Positions 1-5,183 of a stretch of 5,537 bases of DNA are shown here, piece by piece. The stretch lies in contig JAAYLQ010000126.1 of assembly GCA_012521805.1 (NCBI GenBank), positions 1 to 5,537 of the forward strand, written 5' to 3'. How positions within the stretch are numbered: position 1 is the first letter of the stretch; every line of letters starts with the position of its first letter. The DNA comes from Bacillota bacterium. Its GTDB lineage: Bacteria; Bacillota; Limnochordia; Darwinibacteriales; DTU012. The notes under the pieces are model-generated. The model made no database searches. It worked only from the letters and a program-made list of their open reading frames with translations, and had not been told where the DNA came from. A program made the position numbers and the translations under genes.

Positions 1-1
1 C

Positions 2-160
2 AAGGGGAGCTTTGAGAAAATTTCCGTCACACGATGGAGAAACTCGGCATCTCCCTTAGTCAACATGGCTCTGCCAAACCGATGGTTTCACCACGAAATG
101 GGTCTGGTGGATTTAACGAAATATGAAGTCGGTCTTTTGCATCAATCCTACGAAGTATGA
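2..160 (+). CDS. C-terminal end of a probable group II intron reverse transcriptase/maturase (partial)
   Basis: The reading frame enters from the left edge and gives 52 residues before TGA at 158-160. The tail has the look of the C-terminal (maturase X and later) part of intron-encoded reverse transcriptases: a basic, tryptophan-containing segment (TRWRNSASPLV) followed by MALPNRWFHHEMGLVDL. The strongest argument is position. The stop codon lies 14 bases before a domain V-like RNA element, as expected for an ORF in intron domain IV. In the family, such proteins help the intron RNA fold and splice and copy it during retrohoming. The catalytic YADD region would lie to the left of the window, so neither activity nor an intact ORF can be judged. 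No HNH endonuclease motif is visible in the part present. The family call rests on context plus general resemblance. Confidence 0.6.
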   Translation, partial: KGSFEKISVTRWRNSASPLVNMALPNRWFHHEMGLVDLTKYEVGLLHQSYEV

Positions 161-174
161 CTGAGGTCTATCAG

Positions 175-205
175 GAGCGGTATACGCGGTCCGTACGTAC
201 CGTTC
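175..205 (+). ncRNA. Group II intron domain V (catalytic hairpin)
   Basis: The 8-bp basal helix GAGCGGTA (175-182) pairs with TACCGTTC (198-205) with one G-U pair. It carries the AGC catalytic triad at 176-178 and the characteristic two-base CG bulge at 196-197. The distal helix is TACG (183-186) with CGTA (192-195), closed by a CGGTC loop. The element is 31 nt rather than the usual 34, and it lacks the GNRA tetraloop that normally docks in domain I. It is either a divergent or a degenerating domain V. Confidence 0.75.
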
Positions 206-211
206 TGTGAG

Positions 212-254
212 AGGAAAACCGCTAGGCTGATCACCTAGCGGTTACCTACTCGAT
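212..254 (+). ncRNA. Group II intron domain VI and 3' splice end
   Basis: A perfect 10-bp stem, AACCGCTAGG (217-226) with CCTAGCGGTT (234-243), has a 7-base loop. A lower helix AGG (212-214) with CCT (245-247) extends it. The likely branch-point adenosine is A248, 7 nt from the 3' end counting both ends; A244, unpaired in the stem, is the alternative. The end CTACTCGAT fits the YCGAY-like 3' termini of many bacterial introns. Confidence 0.7.
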
Positions 255-304
255 TTTTATATAGGAATTCGGATGCCCAACAGATAAATTTTGCGAAAAT
301 CAAC

Positions 305-332
305 TCAAGATCAGCAGCTTATACGCCGATAA
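305..332 (+). promoter_or_regulatory. Sigma-28/sigma-D (FliA-type) promoter for the cheW-mcp operon
   Basis: GCCGATAA at 325-332 is a perfect match to the sigma-28 -10 element. TCAA at 305-308 matches three of four bases of the TAAA -35 element at a 16-base spacing, within the range accepted by Bacillota sigma-D. Transcription would start near 340, leaving a leader of about 130 nt before cheW. Location upstream of a chemotaxis adaptor and receptor gene is the classic context for this sigma factor, so control with the flagellar late genes is inferred. Confidence 0.8.
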
Positions 333-339
333 TTATTTT

Positions 340-468
340 GTATTGTTAATTATTTAGAAGAAATTTTAGCGATCCTAAGCATTGGCTGGGGTCGTAATTT
401 ATTTTGAATTTTTCAGCGTGCGCTGCACCTGGAAGTATTCTCAAATAAGGGGGGAGGTGGGATGGGGA
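340..468 (+). other. Long 5' leader of the cheW operon
   Basis: This is the predicted untranslated stretch between the sigma-28 promoter and the cheW start. It contains a short hairpin CAGC-GTGC-GCTG at 414-425 and a weak pairing of GCGATCC with GGGTCGT around 369-397, both low in stability. The frame of cheW stays open back to a TTG at 382, but the residues there do not resemble a CheW N-terminus. I recognise no known riboswitch. Confidence 0.4.
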
Positions 469-963
469 ATGAATGGCGAGAATACGCCAGCTGGCTTTCA
501 AGTGGTGGTATTCACGGTTGCGGGACACGAATTTGGCATCCGAATTTCAGCGGTTAGAGAGATAATCTCCTTTTCTCAAGTCGTTGCTTTGCCGGAAATG
601 CCACCCTGGATGGTAGGTATTACCAATGTTAGAGGCACTATGCTTCCCATATTTGATCTGCGGAAACGATTCGAGATGGGAGACAGCCTGGTCTCTGACC
701 GAACTAATCAACGCGTTCTTTTAATTGAGCTTGAGAATTCCATGGTTGGTTATTTGGTGGACTCCGTTGCGGAGGTGCTGCATGTTTCAAATCACTCTTT
801 AGAAGCCCTGAATAACATTCATGGAATGGATCAGAGTTTAATGAATTACATCTGTAAGGTAGATGACCGCTTAATTCCAATTGTCAATCCAAAAAAATTA
901 ATGACAAGTCAGGAAATCCAACAGCTAGAAAAACTACGGAGGAGAGAGCAGTATGTTTCGTAA
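469..963 (+). CDS. cheW: Chemotaxis adaptor protein CheW
   Basis: A 164-residue single-domain CheW, the usual length. In the cytoplasm it links the signalling tip of chemoreceptors to the histidine kinase CheA in the receptor array. Family signatures in order are the beta-strand core FTVAGHEFGIRISAVREII (15-33), VVALPEMPPWMVGITNVRG (38-56) with the conserved NxRG receptor/kinase-contact motif at 53-56, and PIFDLRKRF (60-68). A second strand set follows (RVLLIELE, MVGYLVDSVAEVL), then a short charged C-terminal helix. The start is ATG at 469 with a GGAGGTG ribosome site about 10 bases upstream. GTG at 457 lies in that site, and the in-frame TTG at 382 would add 29 unrelated residues. The 3' end overlaps the receptor gene by 11 bp, so the two are co-transcribed and probably translationally coupled. 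No receiver domain is fused, so it is CheW, not CheV. Confidence 0.95.
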   Translation: MNGENTPAGFQVVVFTVAGHEFGIRISAVREIISFSQVVALPEMPPWMVGITNVRGTMLPIFDLRKRFEMGDSLVSDRTNQRVLLIELENSMVGYLVDSVAEVLHVSNHSLEALNNIHGMDQSLMNYICKVDDRLIPIVNPKKLMTSQEIQQLEKLRRREQYVS

Positions 964-2530
964 TTTAAGGCTGTCGAAAAAGATGATCTTAGGTTTCGCA
1001 CTGGTGCTGATAGTGAGCACAGTGGTTACCGGCTCTGCAATATTTTATATGGGCAGAATTGCTGATACCACCGATACCATGTTTAATTATTCCTACACAG
1101 CTCATGTAAATGCTTTAGAGGCACAGGCAAACATAAATGCAATGGCTCGGGATATGAAAGATGTGGTACTCACACCGGACAAAAATTTACGCAATAGTTA
1201 TTATGAAAATATAGATCAGCTCGAGCAGCAGGTTTTACAAAATTTTGATGTCCTTTATGAGCGCTATCTAGGGGATCATTCCCTGCTTGACGCTGCCCTT
1301 CAAGCATTTAAAGACTGGAAGCCGATTAGGGATGAAGTTATTTACTACATAGAACTAGGTCAGCAGGAGAGAGCAGCAAATGTATCGCGGTCCATGGGAA
1401 ATGCCCAAATCGAGCTGGTAGAAAGCAGTATCCAAAAGGTAGTTGATGATACTAGAGTCCGGGCTGAAGACTTTAATGCTAGTGCCAGTGATAGCGCGGC
1501 TTCCGCCACATTAACTGTTCTCGGACTGCTGGTGACAGCATATGTTGTGGCTATTGTGGCAGCGGTTGTAATAACCAGATCGATTACCAGACCTGTATCG
1601 CTGCTGCTGTCATTTACTCAAGAGATTGCTGCTGGTAATCTCGGTGTGTCTGATGTGGCTTATCAGAGCAGGGATGAGATCGGGGAACTTACCGCTGCCC
1701 TCAACAAAATGAAATCTGAACTGCGGGACATGGTAACAGCAGTAAAAGATTCAGTAAGCACTGTCCGCTTTTCTGCTGAGCAGATTTCTTCTGGTGCCCA
1801 GGAGACCAGCGCATCAGTAGAAGAATTGGCCCGAAGTGCCAATGAGTTTGCCGGCGCAGTCGATCGGCTGAACTTCAACACCCAACGAATCGCTGAATTA
1901 GCTGAAAAAACCAACGAGATGTCAAGACAGGGATCAGTTGAAATCGAGCAAACAGTTAGAATCATGAACGAAATTCACAACGTAGTAACAGAACTAGCTG
2001 CAGAGATCAAGGATTTAGGGCGGCAGTCAGAGGAGATCGGCAACATCGTTTCGATTATTACTGGAATCGCGGATCAAACTAATCTGTTAGCATTAAATGC
2101 TGCGATTGAAGCAGCTAGAGCTGGCGAACAGGGCAGAGGCTTTGCGGTAGTTGCTGATGAAGTTCGAGAGTTAGCTGAACAATCAGCTCAGGCTGCGGGG
2201 GACATTACCAAATTGATCAAGCGGACAATGGATTCGGTTAATTTGTCGGTTGAGCGTACCGATTTAGGCGCTGGTAAAGTAAAAGAAGGTATGGATATTG
2301 TTACCCGTACTGGCAACATGTTTGCCGAGATTGCTGAAGTAATTAAGTCCTTAACCCATGATATCGGCGAGATAGCTACCGCCAGCGAAGAGCTGTCTGC
2401 TGGCGCTGAAGAAATTGGTGCTACTACAGAACAGCAATCTGCTTCCACAGAACAGATGGCAGCATCGACAGTAGAAGTTGTCCATGCAGCGGAAGCAGTT
2501 GACCAGCAGATGAGCCGCTTTAAGCTTTAA
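953..2530 (+). CDS. Methyl-accepting chemotaxis protein, 4HB sensor type
   Basis: A 525-residue transmembrane chemoreceptor. A basic N-terminus is followed by TM1 (about 11-33), an extracytoplasmic helical region of about 150 residues (34-184) of four-helix-bundle MCP type, TM2 (about 185-207), a HAMP domain (208-260, with SITRPV and DEIGEL) and the cytoplasmic coiled-coil signalling domain (270-525). The hairpin tip is nearly consensus: IADQTNLLALNAAIEAARAG at 372-391, then EQGRGFAVVADEVRELAE at 392-409; it binds CheW and CheA. Glutamate/glutamine pairs in QETSASVEE and ASEELSAGAEE are candidate methylation sites. About 130 residues lie on either side of the tip. The protein ends in SRFKL and has no NWETF-like tether for CheR/CheB. 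Its ATG lies inside the end of cheW, with GGAGGAG (938-944) 8 bases upstream. The ligand cannot be predicted, as the sensor region is variable in this family. Confidence 0.96.
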   Translation: MFRNLRLSKKMILGFALVLIVSTVVTGSAIFYMGRIADTTDTMFNYSYTAHVNALEAQANINAMARDMKDVVLTPDKNLRNSYYENIDQLEQQVLQNFDVLYERYLGDHSLLDAALQAFKDWKPIRDEVIYYIELGQQERAANVSRSMGNAQIELVESSIQKVVDDTRVRAEDFNASASDSAASATLTVLGLLVTAYVVAIVAAVVITRSITRPVSLLLSFTQEIAAGNLGVSDVAYQSRDEIGELTAALNKMKSELRDMVTAVKDSVSTVRFSAEQISSGAQETSASVEELARSANEFAGAVDRLNFNTQRIAELAEKTNEMSRQGSVEIEQTVRIMNEIHNVVTELAAEIKDLGRQSEEIGNIVSIITGIADQTNLLALNAAIEAARAGEQGRGFAVVADEVRELAEQSAQAAGDITKLIKRTMDSVNLSVERTDLGAGKVKEGMDIVTRTGNMFAEIAEVIKSLTHDIGEIATASEELSAGAEEIGATTEQQSASTEQMAASTVEVVHAAEAVDQQMSRFKL

Positions 2531-2551
2531 TTGAATATTGCTTTTTTTACG

Positions 2552-2593
2552 CCTTCAGTGGATTAAACTTTCCGCTGAAGGTTATTTATTTTT
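2552..2593 (+). terminator. Intrinsic terminator of the cheW-mcp operon
   Basis: An 11-bp stem, CCTTCAGTGGA (2552-2562) with TCCGCTGAAGG (2571-2581), contains one G-U pair and an 8-base loop. It is followed by the T-rich tail TTATTTATTTTT. It starts 22 bases after the receptor stop codon. A seven-T run at 2542-2548 precedes it, but only a 4-bp AAGC/GCTT stem leads into that run. Confidence 0.85.
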
Positions 2594-2659
2594 GAATTTA
2601 GGTAAAGTAGTGAGCGTTTCGGTGGTAGTTTCTCGACAGCCGTGATTAGCTGCACCAGC

Positions 2660-2689
2660 ATCCTCAGGGAAGGGGTTTTCTCTGAGGAT
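2660..2689 (+). terminator. Stable hairpin, possible second terminator or attenuator
   Basis: ATCCTCAGGGAA (2660-2671) pairs with TTCTCTGAGGAT (2678-2689) over 12 bp with one G-U pair and a GGGGTT loop. The following AATTTTAATT is only partly T-rich, so termination would be weak. It could act as a back-up to the operon terminator, or as a leader element if transcription of the lipoprotein gene begins upstream of it. Confidence 0.45.
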
Positions 2690-2706
2690 AATTTTAATTA
2701 AAGGGA

Positions 2707-2758
2707 CTTCACCAAATATATCGTATATTCAAAGTATCAGCATGATAATCCGGTGAAG
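2707..2758 (+). promoter_or_regulatory. Inverted repeats flanking the lipoprotein ribosome binding site (possible operator or RNA hairpin)
   Basis: CTTCACC at 2707-2713 is the exact reverse complement of GGTGAAG at 2752-2758. Between them lies a second, AT-rich palindrome (2715-2729). The right arm shares its last base with the AGAGGAG ribosome site (2758-2763), so RNA pairing could limit ribosome access. As DNA, the palindrome could be an operator. Both readings are inference. Confidence 0.35.
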
Positions 2759-2771
2759 AGGAGATTTGAAA

Positions 2772-4085
2772 ATGGGCTTAACAAAGAGAGCTGCATCTGT
2801 ACTAATTCTTATTTTACTCCTGATGCTGAGTGGGTGTCAGGACGGCACGAACGCTCCGGCTGTACAGGTAGAGCTGAAGCTTGCTACCAGCGGTCAGGGT
2901 ATGGTTACGCCGGAGGTAGGAATTCATGAGTACTTGAGCGGCACAGTTGTAACCTTAAGCGCCGTTCCTGCTCCTGGCTGGGAATTTAGCTACTGGATTG
3001 GGGAGGTTGAGGATTCCTTTGCACCAGAAACAAAGGTACTGCTGGATGGGGACAAATCGGTCACAGCAGTGTTTTACCATGAGGAGCAGAGCATACTGAT
3101 CAACGTTGCAGATCAGTGGGGTAGTGGAATTGGCGGAGTGCCTTTCTATCTTTCAGATGGTTCCTCCTTAAACACCAATGACAGGGGTTTTGCGGTGTTA
3201 AATACTGCGGCCAGCAGCATACTAATTGCACCTAAAGCCAGTGATTTTTTCTATCAACCCCAGGCTGCTGTAGCGGAAAAAGGTGACAGCCCAGCTTTTC
3301 TAGTTTCACCAGTGCCTAATCCACCAGTTACGTTTGTGGAGTTAAGTTTTAACCCTGCTGTCTTCAGCACTGAGAATGGAACAGCAAGATTGAATCCCTT
3401 TTCAGTCCCTAAAATTCGCGAAGCAATGAATCGGCTTGTTAATCGCAGTTATATTGCCGACAGCATTTATGCTGGAACTCTGGTTCCGTGCTTAACATAC
3501 ATTCATCCTAAGTCATTTGATTATGAATTTATATCAGATGTTCTCGAAGAGTTAGAACAGATGTACAGCTGGGATAAAGAAGCTGCCCAGGCTGTTATTG
3601 CTGAGGAAATGGTTAAGTTAGGCGCAGAATTGATTGACAATCAGTGGTGCTATCATGGGGAAGCTGTGGAGCTGGTATTTCTAATCCGCTCGGAAGATGA
3701 ACGCAGAATTTTAGGGGATTATATCGCTGATGAATTAGAATCAATTGGCTTTCAAGTTGAGAGGGTTTACCTAACAGAGTCCGAAGCGAGCTCTATTTGG
3801 CTCGACTCCGATCCCAGCGATGGTTTATGGCATTTGTATACTAATGCCTGGGCTAGAAATGGGGTGCAGCCGCTGCAGGGACATCTGCTTGCCCATTATT
3901 ATACGGCAGATCGGATGCCATTTCTATTATGGCAGGATTACAATCCTGAGCCGGACTTGTTAGATGCTGCAGGACGGCTGAACACAGGATTTGATTCGTT
4001 ATCAGAGCGGAAAGCGGTGCTGAAATCAGGTCTTGAGCTAGCGCTGCAGGATTCCGTGAGAATTTGGCTGGGCTGCACAGAATAA
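2772..4085 (+). CDS. Mosaic lipoprotein: InlB-like repeat domain plus partial family-5 solute-binding protein
   Basis: A 437-residue exported lipoprotein. The signal peptide is basic then leucine-rich, ending in the lipobox LSGC with the lipidated Cys at 22. Residues about 32-102 form one divergent InlB B-repeat (bacterial repeat) domain, with GxGxV, Y-x-G-T-V-V-T-L-x-A and GWEFSYWIG ending in SVTAVF. Residues 107-182 look like a small beta-sandwich linker. Residues about 187-433 match the middle part of peptide-binding ABC lipoproteins (SBP family 5): LSFNPA, NPFSVPKIREAMNRLVNRSYI (208-228), FLIRSEDERRILGDYIA, SIWLDSDPSDGLWHLYT. The N-terminal lobe is missing, and the protein stops at DSVRIWLGCTE, where relatives usually continue. 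It probably cannot bind peptide in the usual way and may be a surface adhesin or a decayed receptor. No permease genes follow. The ATG at 2772 is 8 bases after AGAGGAG; the in-frame TTG at 2766 is too close to that site. Confidence 0.88.
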   Translation: MGLTKRAASVLILILLLMLSGCQDGTNAPAVQVELKLATSGQGMVTPEVGIHEYLSGTVVTLSAVPAPGWEFSYWIGEVEDSFAPETKVLLDGDKSVTAVFYHEEQSILINVADQWGSGIGGVPFYLSDGSSLNTNDRGFAVLNTAASSILIAPKASDFFYQPQAAVAEKGDSPAFLVSPVPNPPVTFVELSFNPAVFSTENGTARLNPFSVPKIREAMNRLVNRSYIADSIYAGTLVPCLTYIHPKSFDYEFISDVLEELEQMYSWDKEAAQAVIAEEMVKLGAELIDNQWCYHGEAVELVFLIRSEDERRILGDYIADELESIGFQVERVYLTESEASSIWLDSDPSDGLWHLYTNAWARNGVQPLQGHLLAHYYTADRMPFLLWQDYNPEPDLLDAAGRLNTGFDSLSERKAVLKSGLELALQDSVRIWLGCTE

Positions 4086-4112
4086 ACATTTAAGCGCGAA
4101 GGAGATTATGTT

Positions 4113-4703
4113 GTGGACTATAGCAAAATAAAGCAGAAGCTTAAAACTAATTTTCCAGATGTGTATGTGGATGACGATAACTGGCCAGAGCCTTATTGGG
4201 AACAAGGGCCAATCAGAGCAATTGTCTTAGGCACTGATCCAGGCACTCAGTATAACGCCAGGTTTAAATATGTCTTTGGCTTGGAAAATCCTGGACCTAA
4301 GAATAAGTTTTTTATGGCTGTTAAACACAACTTAGATATATTAGGATTGAAGCTTGGTGAAATCTATGCCCAAAACCTCTGCCGCAACTACTTTAATTGT
4401 GACAGCTCAAAAAACAAACATTGGCACAAAGTTGCAGCAGAATGGGTACCCTATTTGCGACAAGAATTGGATTCTCTGTTCCTATCAGAGATTCCTGTGC
4501 TGGCAACGAGCGAACTCATTGTAAAAGTGTTAGCTCCCGACTTTCATAAGCAAATGCGCTGCGAGAACTATTACCGCAGTTGTATCATTATTGAACCGGG
4601 GCAAAACTTGCTCGGAAGAAAACTGATTCCCCTGTTCCGCCATCATCGGTATCAATTAGAGAATTGGGATCAATATGCTGCTGTGGTTCGAGCTGTATTA
4701 TAA
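4113..4703 (+). CDS. Uracil-DNA glycosylase-like superfamily protein (function unproven)
   Basis: A 196-residue cytoplasmic protein without signal peptide or membrane segment. AIVLGTDPGTQY (36-47) follows a predicted strand and resembles motif I (G-x-D/N-P-G) of uracil-DNA glycosylase superfamily enzymes. VFGLENPGPKNKFF (54-67) and the strand AQNLCRNYF (86-94) follow, and LIPLFRHHRYQLENW (171-185) may stand in for the C-terminal His-containing motif II. The four-cysteine iron-sulfur pattern of family 4/5 enzymes is absent. The family removes uracil or other damaged bases from DNA, but several members have no known activity. The GTG start is chosen because AAGGAG (4099-4104) lies 8 bases upstream; the nearby ATG at 4108 is out of frame and soon hits a stop. 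It starts 27 bp after the lipoprotein gene, with no terminator between, so the two are probably co-transcribed. Coding is near certain; the family call is moderate. Confidence 0.7.
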   Translation: MDYSKIKQKLKTNFPDVYVDDDNWPEPYWEQGPIRAIVLGTDPGTQYNARFKYVFGLENPGPKNKFFMAVKHNLDILGLKLGEIYAQNLCRNYFNCDSSKNKHWHKVAAEWVPYLRQELDSLFLSEIPVLATSELIVKVLAPDFHKQMRCENYYRSCIIIEPGQNLLGRKLIPLFRHHRYQLENWDQYAAVVRAVL

Positions 4704-4704
4704 T
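4699..4704 (+). promoter_or_regulatory. Possible -10 box upstream of the DUF2200 gene
   Basis: A perfect TATAAT spans the stop codon of the preceding gene and would start transcription near 4711, about 50 nt before the next ATG. No good -35 element or extended -10 TG lies at the right distance, so chance occurrence in AT-rich sequence is quite possible. Confidence 0.25.
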
Positions 4705-4762
4705 ATGAAGCGTTGCATTGTTGAATTTGCAAGAAAAAGCAGCACGAAAGGATTGATACAAT

Positions 4763-5113
4763 ATGAGCAGTGAACGAGTATTTAAAATGGCATTTTCAAG
4801 GGTTTACCCACTGCTGGTTAAAAAGGCTGAGCGTAAAGGACGCACCAAAGCAGAGGTAGATAAGGTAATCTGCTGGTTAACTGGGTATGATCAAGCTGGT
4901 CTGCAGCGGCAAATTGATAAAAACGTGGATTACGAGACCTTTTTTAACGAGGCTCCCCAGATCAATCCGAATGCCACTAAGATCACAGGTGTAGTTTGTG
5001 GGATACGAGTGGAGGAAATCGAGGATCCCCTGATGCAGAAAATTAGGTGGCTCGATAAACTTGTTGACGAATTGGCAAAGGGAAAGTCTCTGGACAAGAT
5101 TCTCAGGGGTTAG
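4763..5113 (+). CDS. DUF2200 family protein
   Basis: A 116-residue soluble protein that matches the DUF2200 family along its whole length. Characteristic segments are FSRVYPLLVKKAERKGRTKAEVDKV (11-35), CWLTGYDQAGL (37-47), YETFFNEAPQINPNATKITG (57-76), VVCGIRVEEIEDPLMQKIRWLDKLVDELAKGK (77-108) and a final KILRG. The family is widespread, small and of unknown biochemical function; no catalytic residues are established to my knowledge. The length is normal, with no truncation. The ATG at 4763 has AAAGGA (4747-4752) 10 bases upstream. It lies 59 bp after the glycosylase-like gene and may be read from that transcript or from its own weak promoter. A terminator follows 11 bases after the stop. Neighbouring genes do not suggest a role. 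Confidence 0.93.
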   Translation: MSSERVFKMAFSRVYPLLVKKAERKGRTKAEVDKVICWLTGYDQAGLQRQIDKNVDYETFFNEAPQINPNATKITGVVCGIRVEEIEDPLMQKIRWLDKLVDELAKGKSLDKILRG

Positions 5114-5124
5114 GGTAGAAAATG

Positions 5125-5148
5125 AGCCGCCGATCAGGCGGCTTTATT
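5125..5148 (+). terminator. Intrinsic terminator after the DUF2200 gene
   Basis: A perfect GC-rich 7-bp stem, AGCCGCC (5125-5131) with GGCGGCT (5137-5143), has a GATCA loop and is followed by TTATT. The T-tract is short and interrupted by an A, so termination may be incomplete. Confidence 0.75.
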
Positions 5149-5183
5149 CATAGCAAAAATAGATGCCTGTGGGGGTGGTTGGT

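Larger units (their letters stand above)
1..254 (+). mobile_element. 3' end of a group II intron (retroelement), left part outside the window
   Basis: This interval combines the maturase tail, domain V (175-205), a GUGAGAGG-type linker, domain VI (about 212-247) and the conserved 3' end CCTACTCGAT. The arrangement and the end sequence match bacterial group II introns, so the 3' splice junction is placed after T254. The next bases are T-rich exon. The intron ends about 50 bp before the chemotaxis promoter and lies in the same orientation, so it interrupts an intergenic region or the end of an upstream gene not seen here. Whether it is a complete, mobile copy cannot be told. The exact intron class is not assigned: the AGC triad is present, but the distal part of domain V is atypical. 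Confidence 0.7.
2594..2771 (+). other. Gene-free leader before the lipoprotein gene, with several inverted repeats
   Basis: No coding frame of note is present. From left to right it holds an unstructured-looking G/T-rich stretch, a 12-bp hairpin (2660-2689), an AT palindrome AATATA-TCG-TATATT (2715-2729), and an inverted repeat CTTCACC (2707-2713) / GGTGAAG (2752-2758) whose right arm touches the ribosome binding site. No convincing -35/-10 pair was found. It does not match any riboswitch consensus that I know. Confidence 0.5.

Noticed and set aside
217..243. Perfect 10-bp hairpin read as an intrinsic terminator
   Set aside because: No T-run follows directly; the next bases are ACCTACTCGAT. 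Its position after domain V and the conserved 3' end fit intron domain VI better.
382..468. N-terminal extension of CheW from a TTG start at 382
   Set aside because: There is no ribosome site before 382, and the 29 extra residues do not resemble CheW. The ATG at 469 has a good site and gives the usual length.
346..528. Minus-strand frame of 60 codons
   Set aside because: It overlaps the leader and start of cheW on the other strand and has no recognisable domain.
1663..2448. Minus-strand frames of 100 and 86 codons inside the receptor gene
   Set aside because: They are serine/alanine-rich mirror translations of the receptor coiled coil, a common artefact, and the receptor itself is certain.
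2594..2700. Riboswitch (T-box, c-di-GMP or glycine type) before the lipoprotein gene
   Set aside because: None of the core consensus sequences of these classes could be found; only generic hairpins are present.
2744..2749. GATAAT as a -10 box for the lipoprotein gene
   Set aside because: Transcription would start on the ribosome binding site itself, and there is no -35 element at a suitable distance.
3853..4089. Minus-strand frame of 78 codons at the end of the lipoprotein gene
   Set aside because: It is antisense to conserved binding-protein sequence, with no domain of its own.
4713..4732. Small inverted repeat TTGCA...TGCAA before the DUF2200 gene
   Set aside because: Five-base arms in AT-rich sequence are expected by chance, and no T-run or known operator pattern accompanies them.
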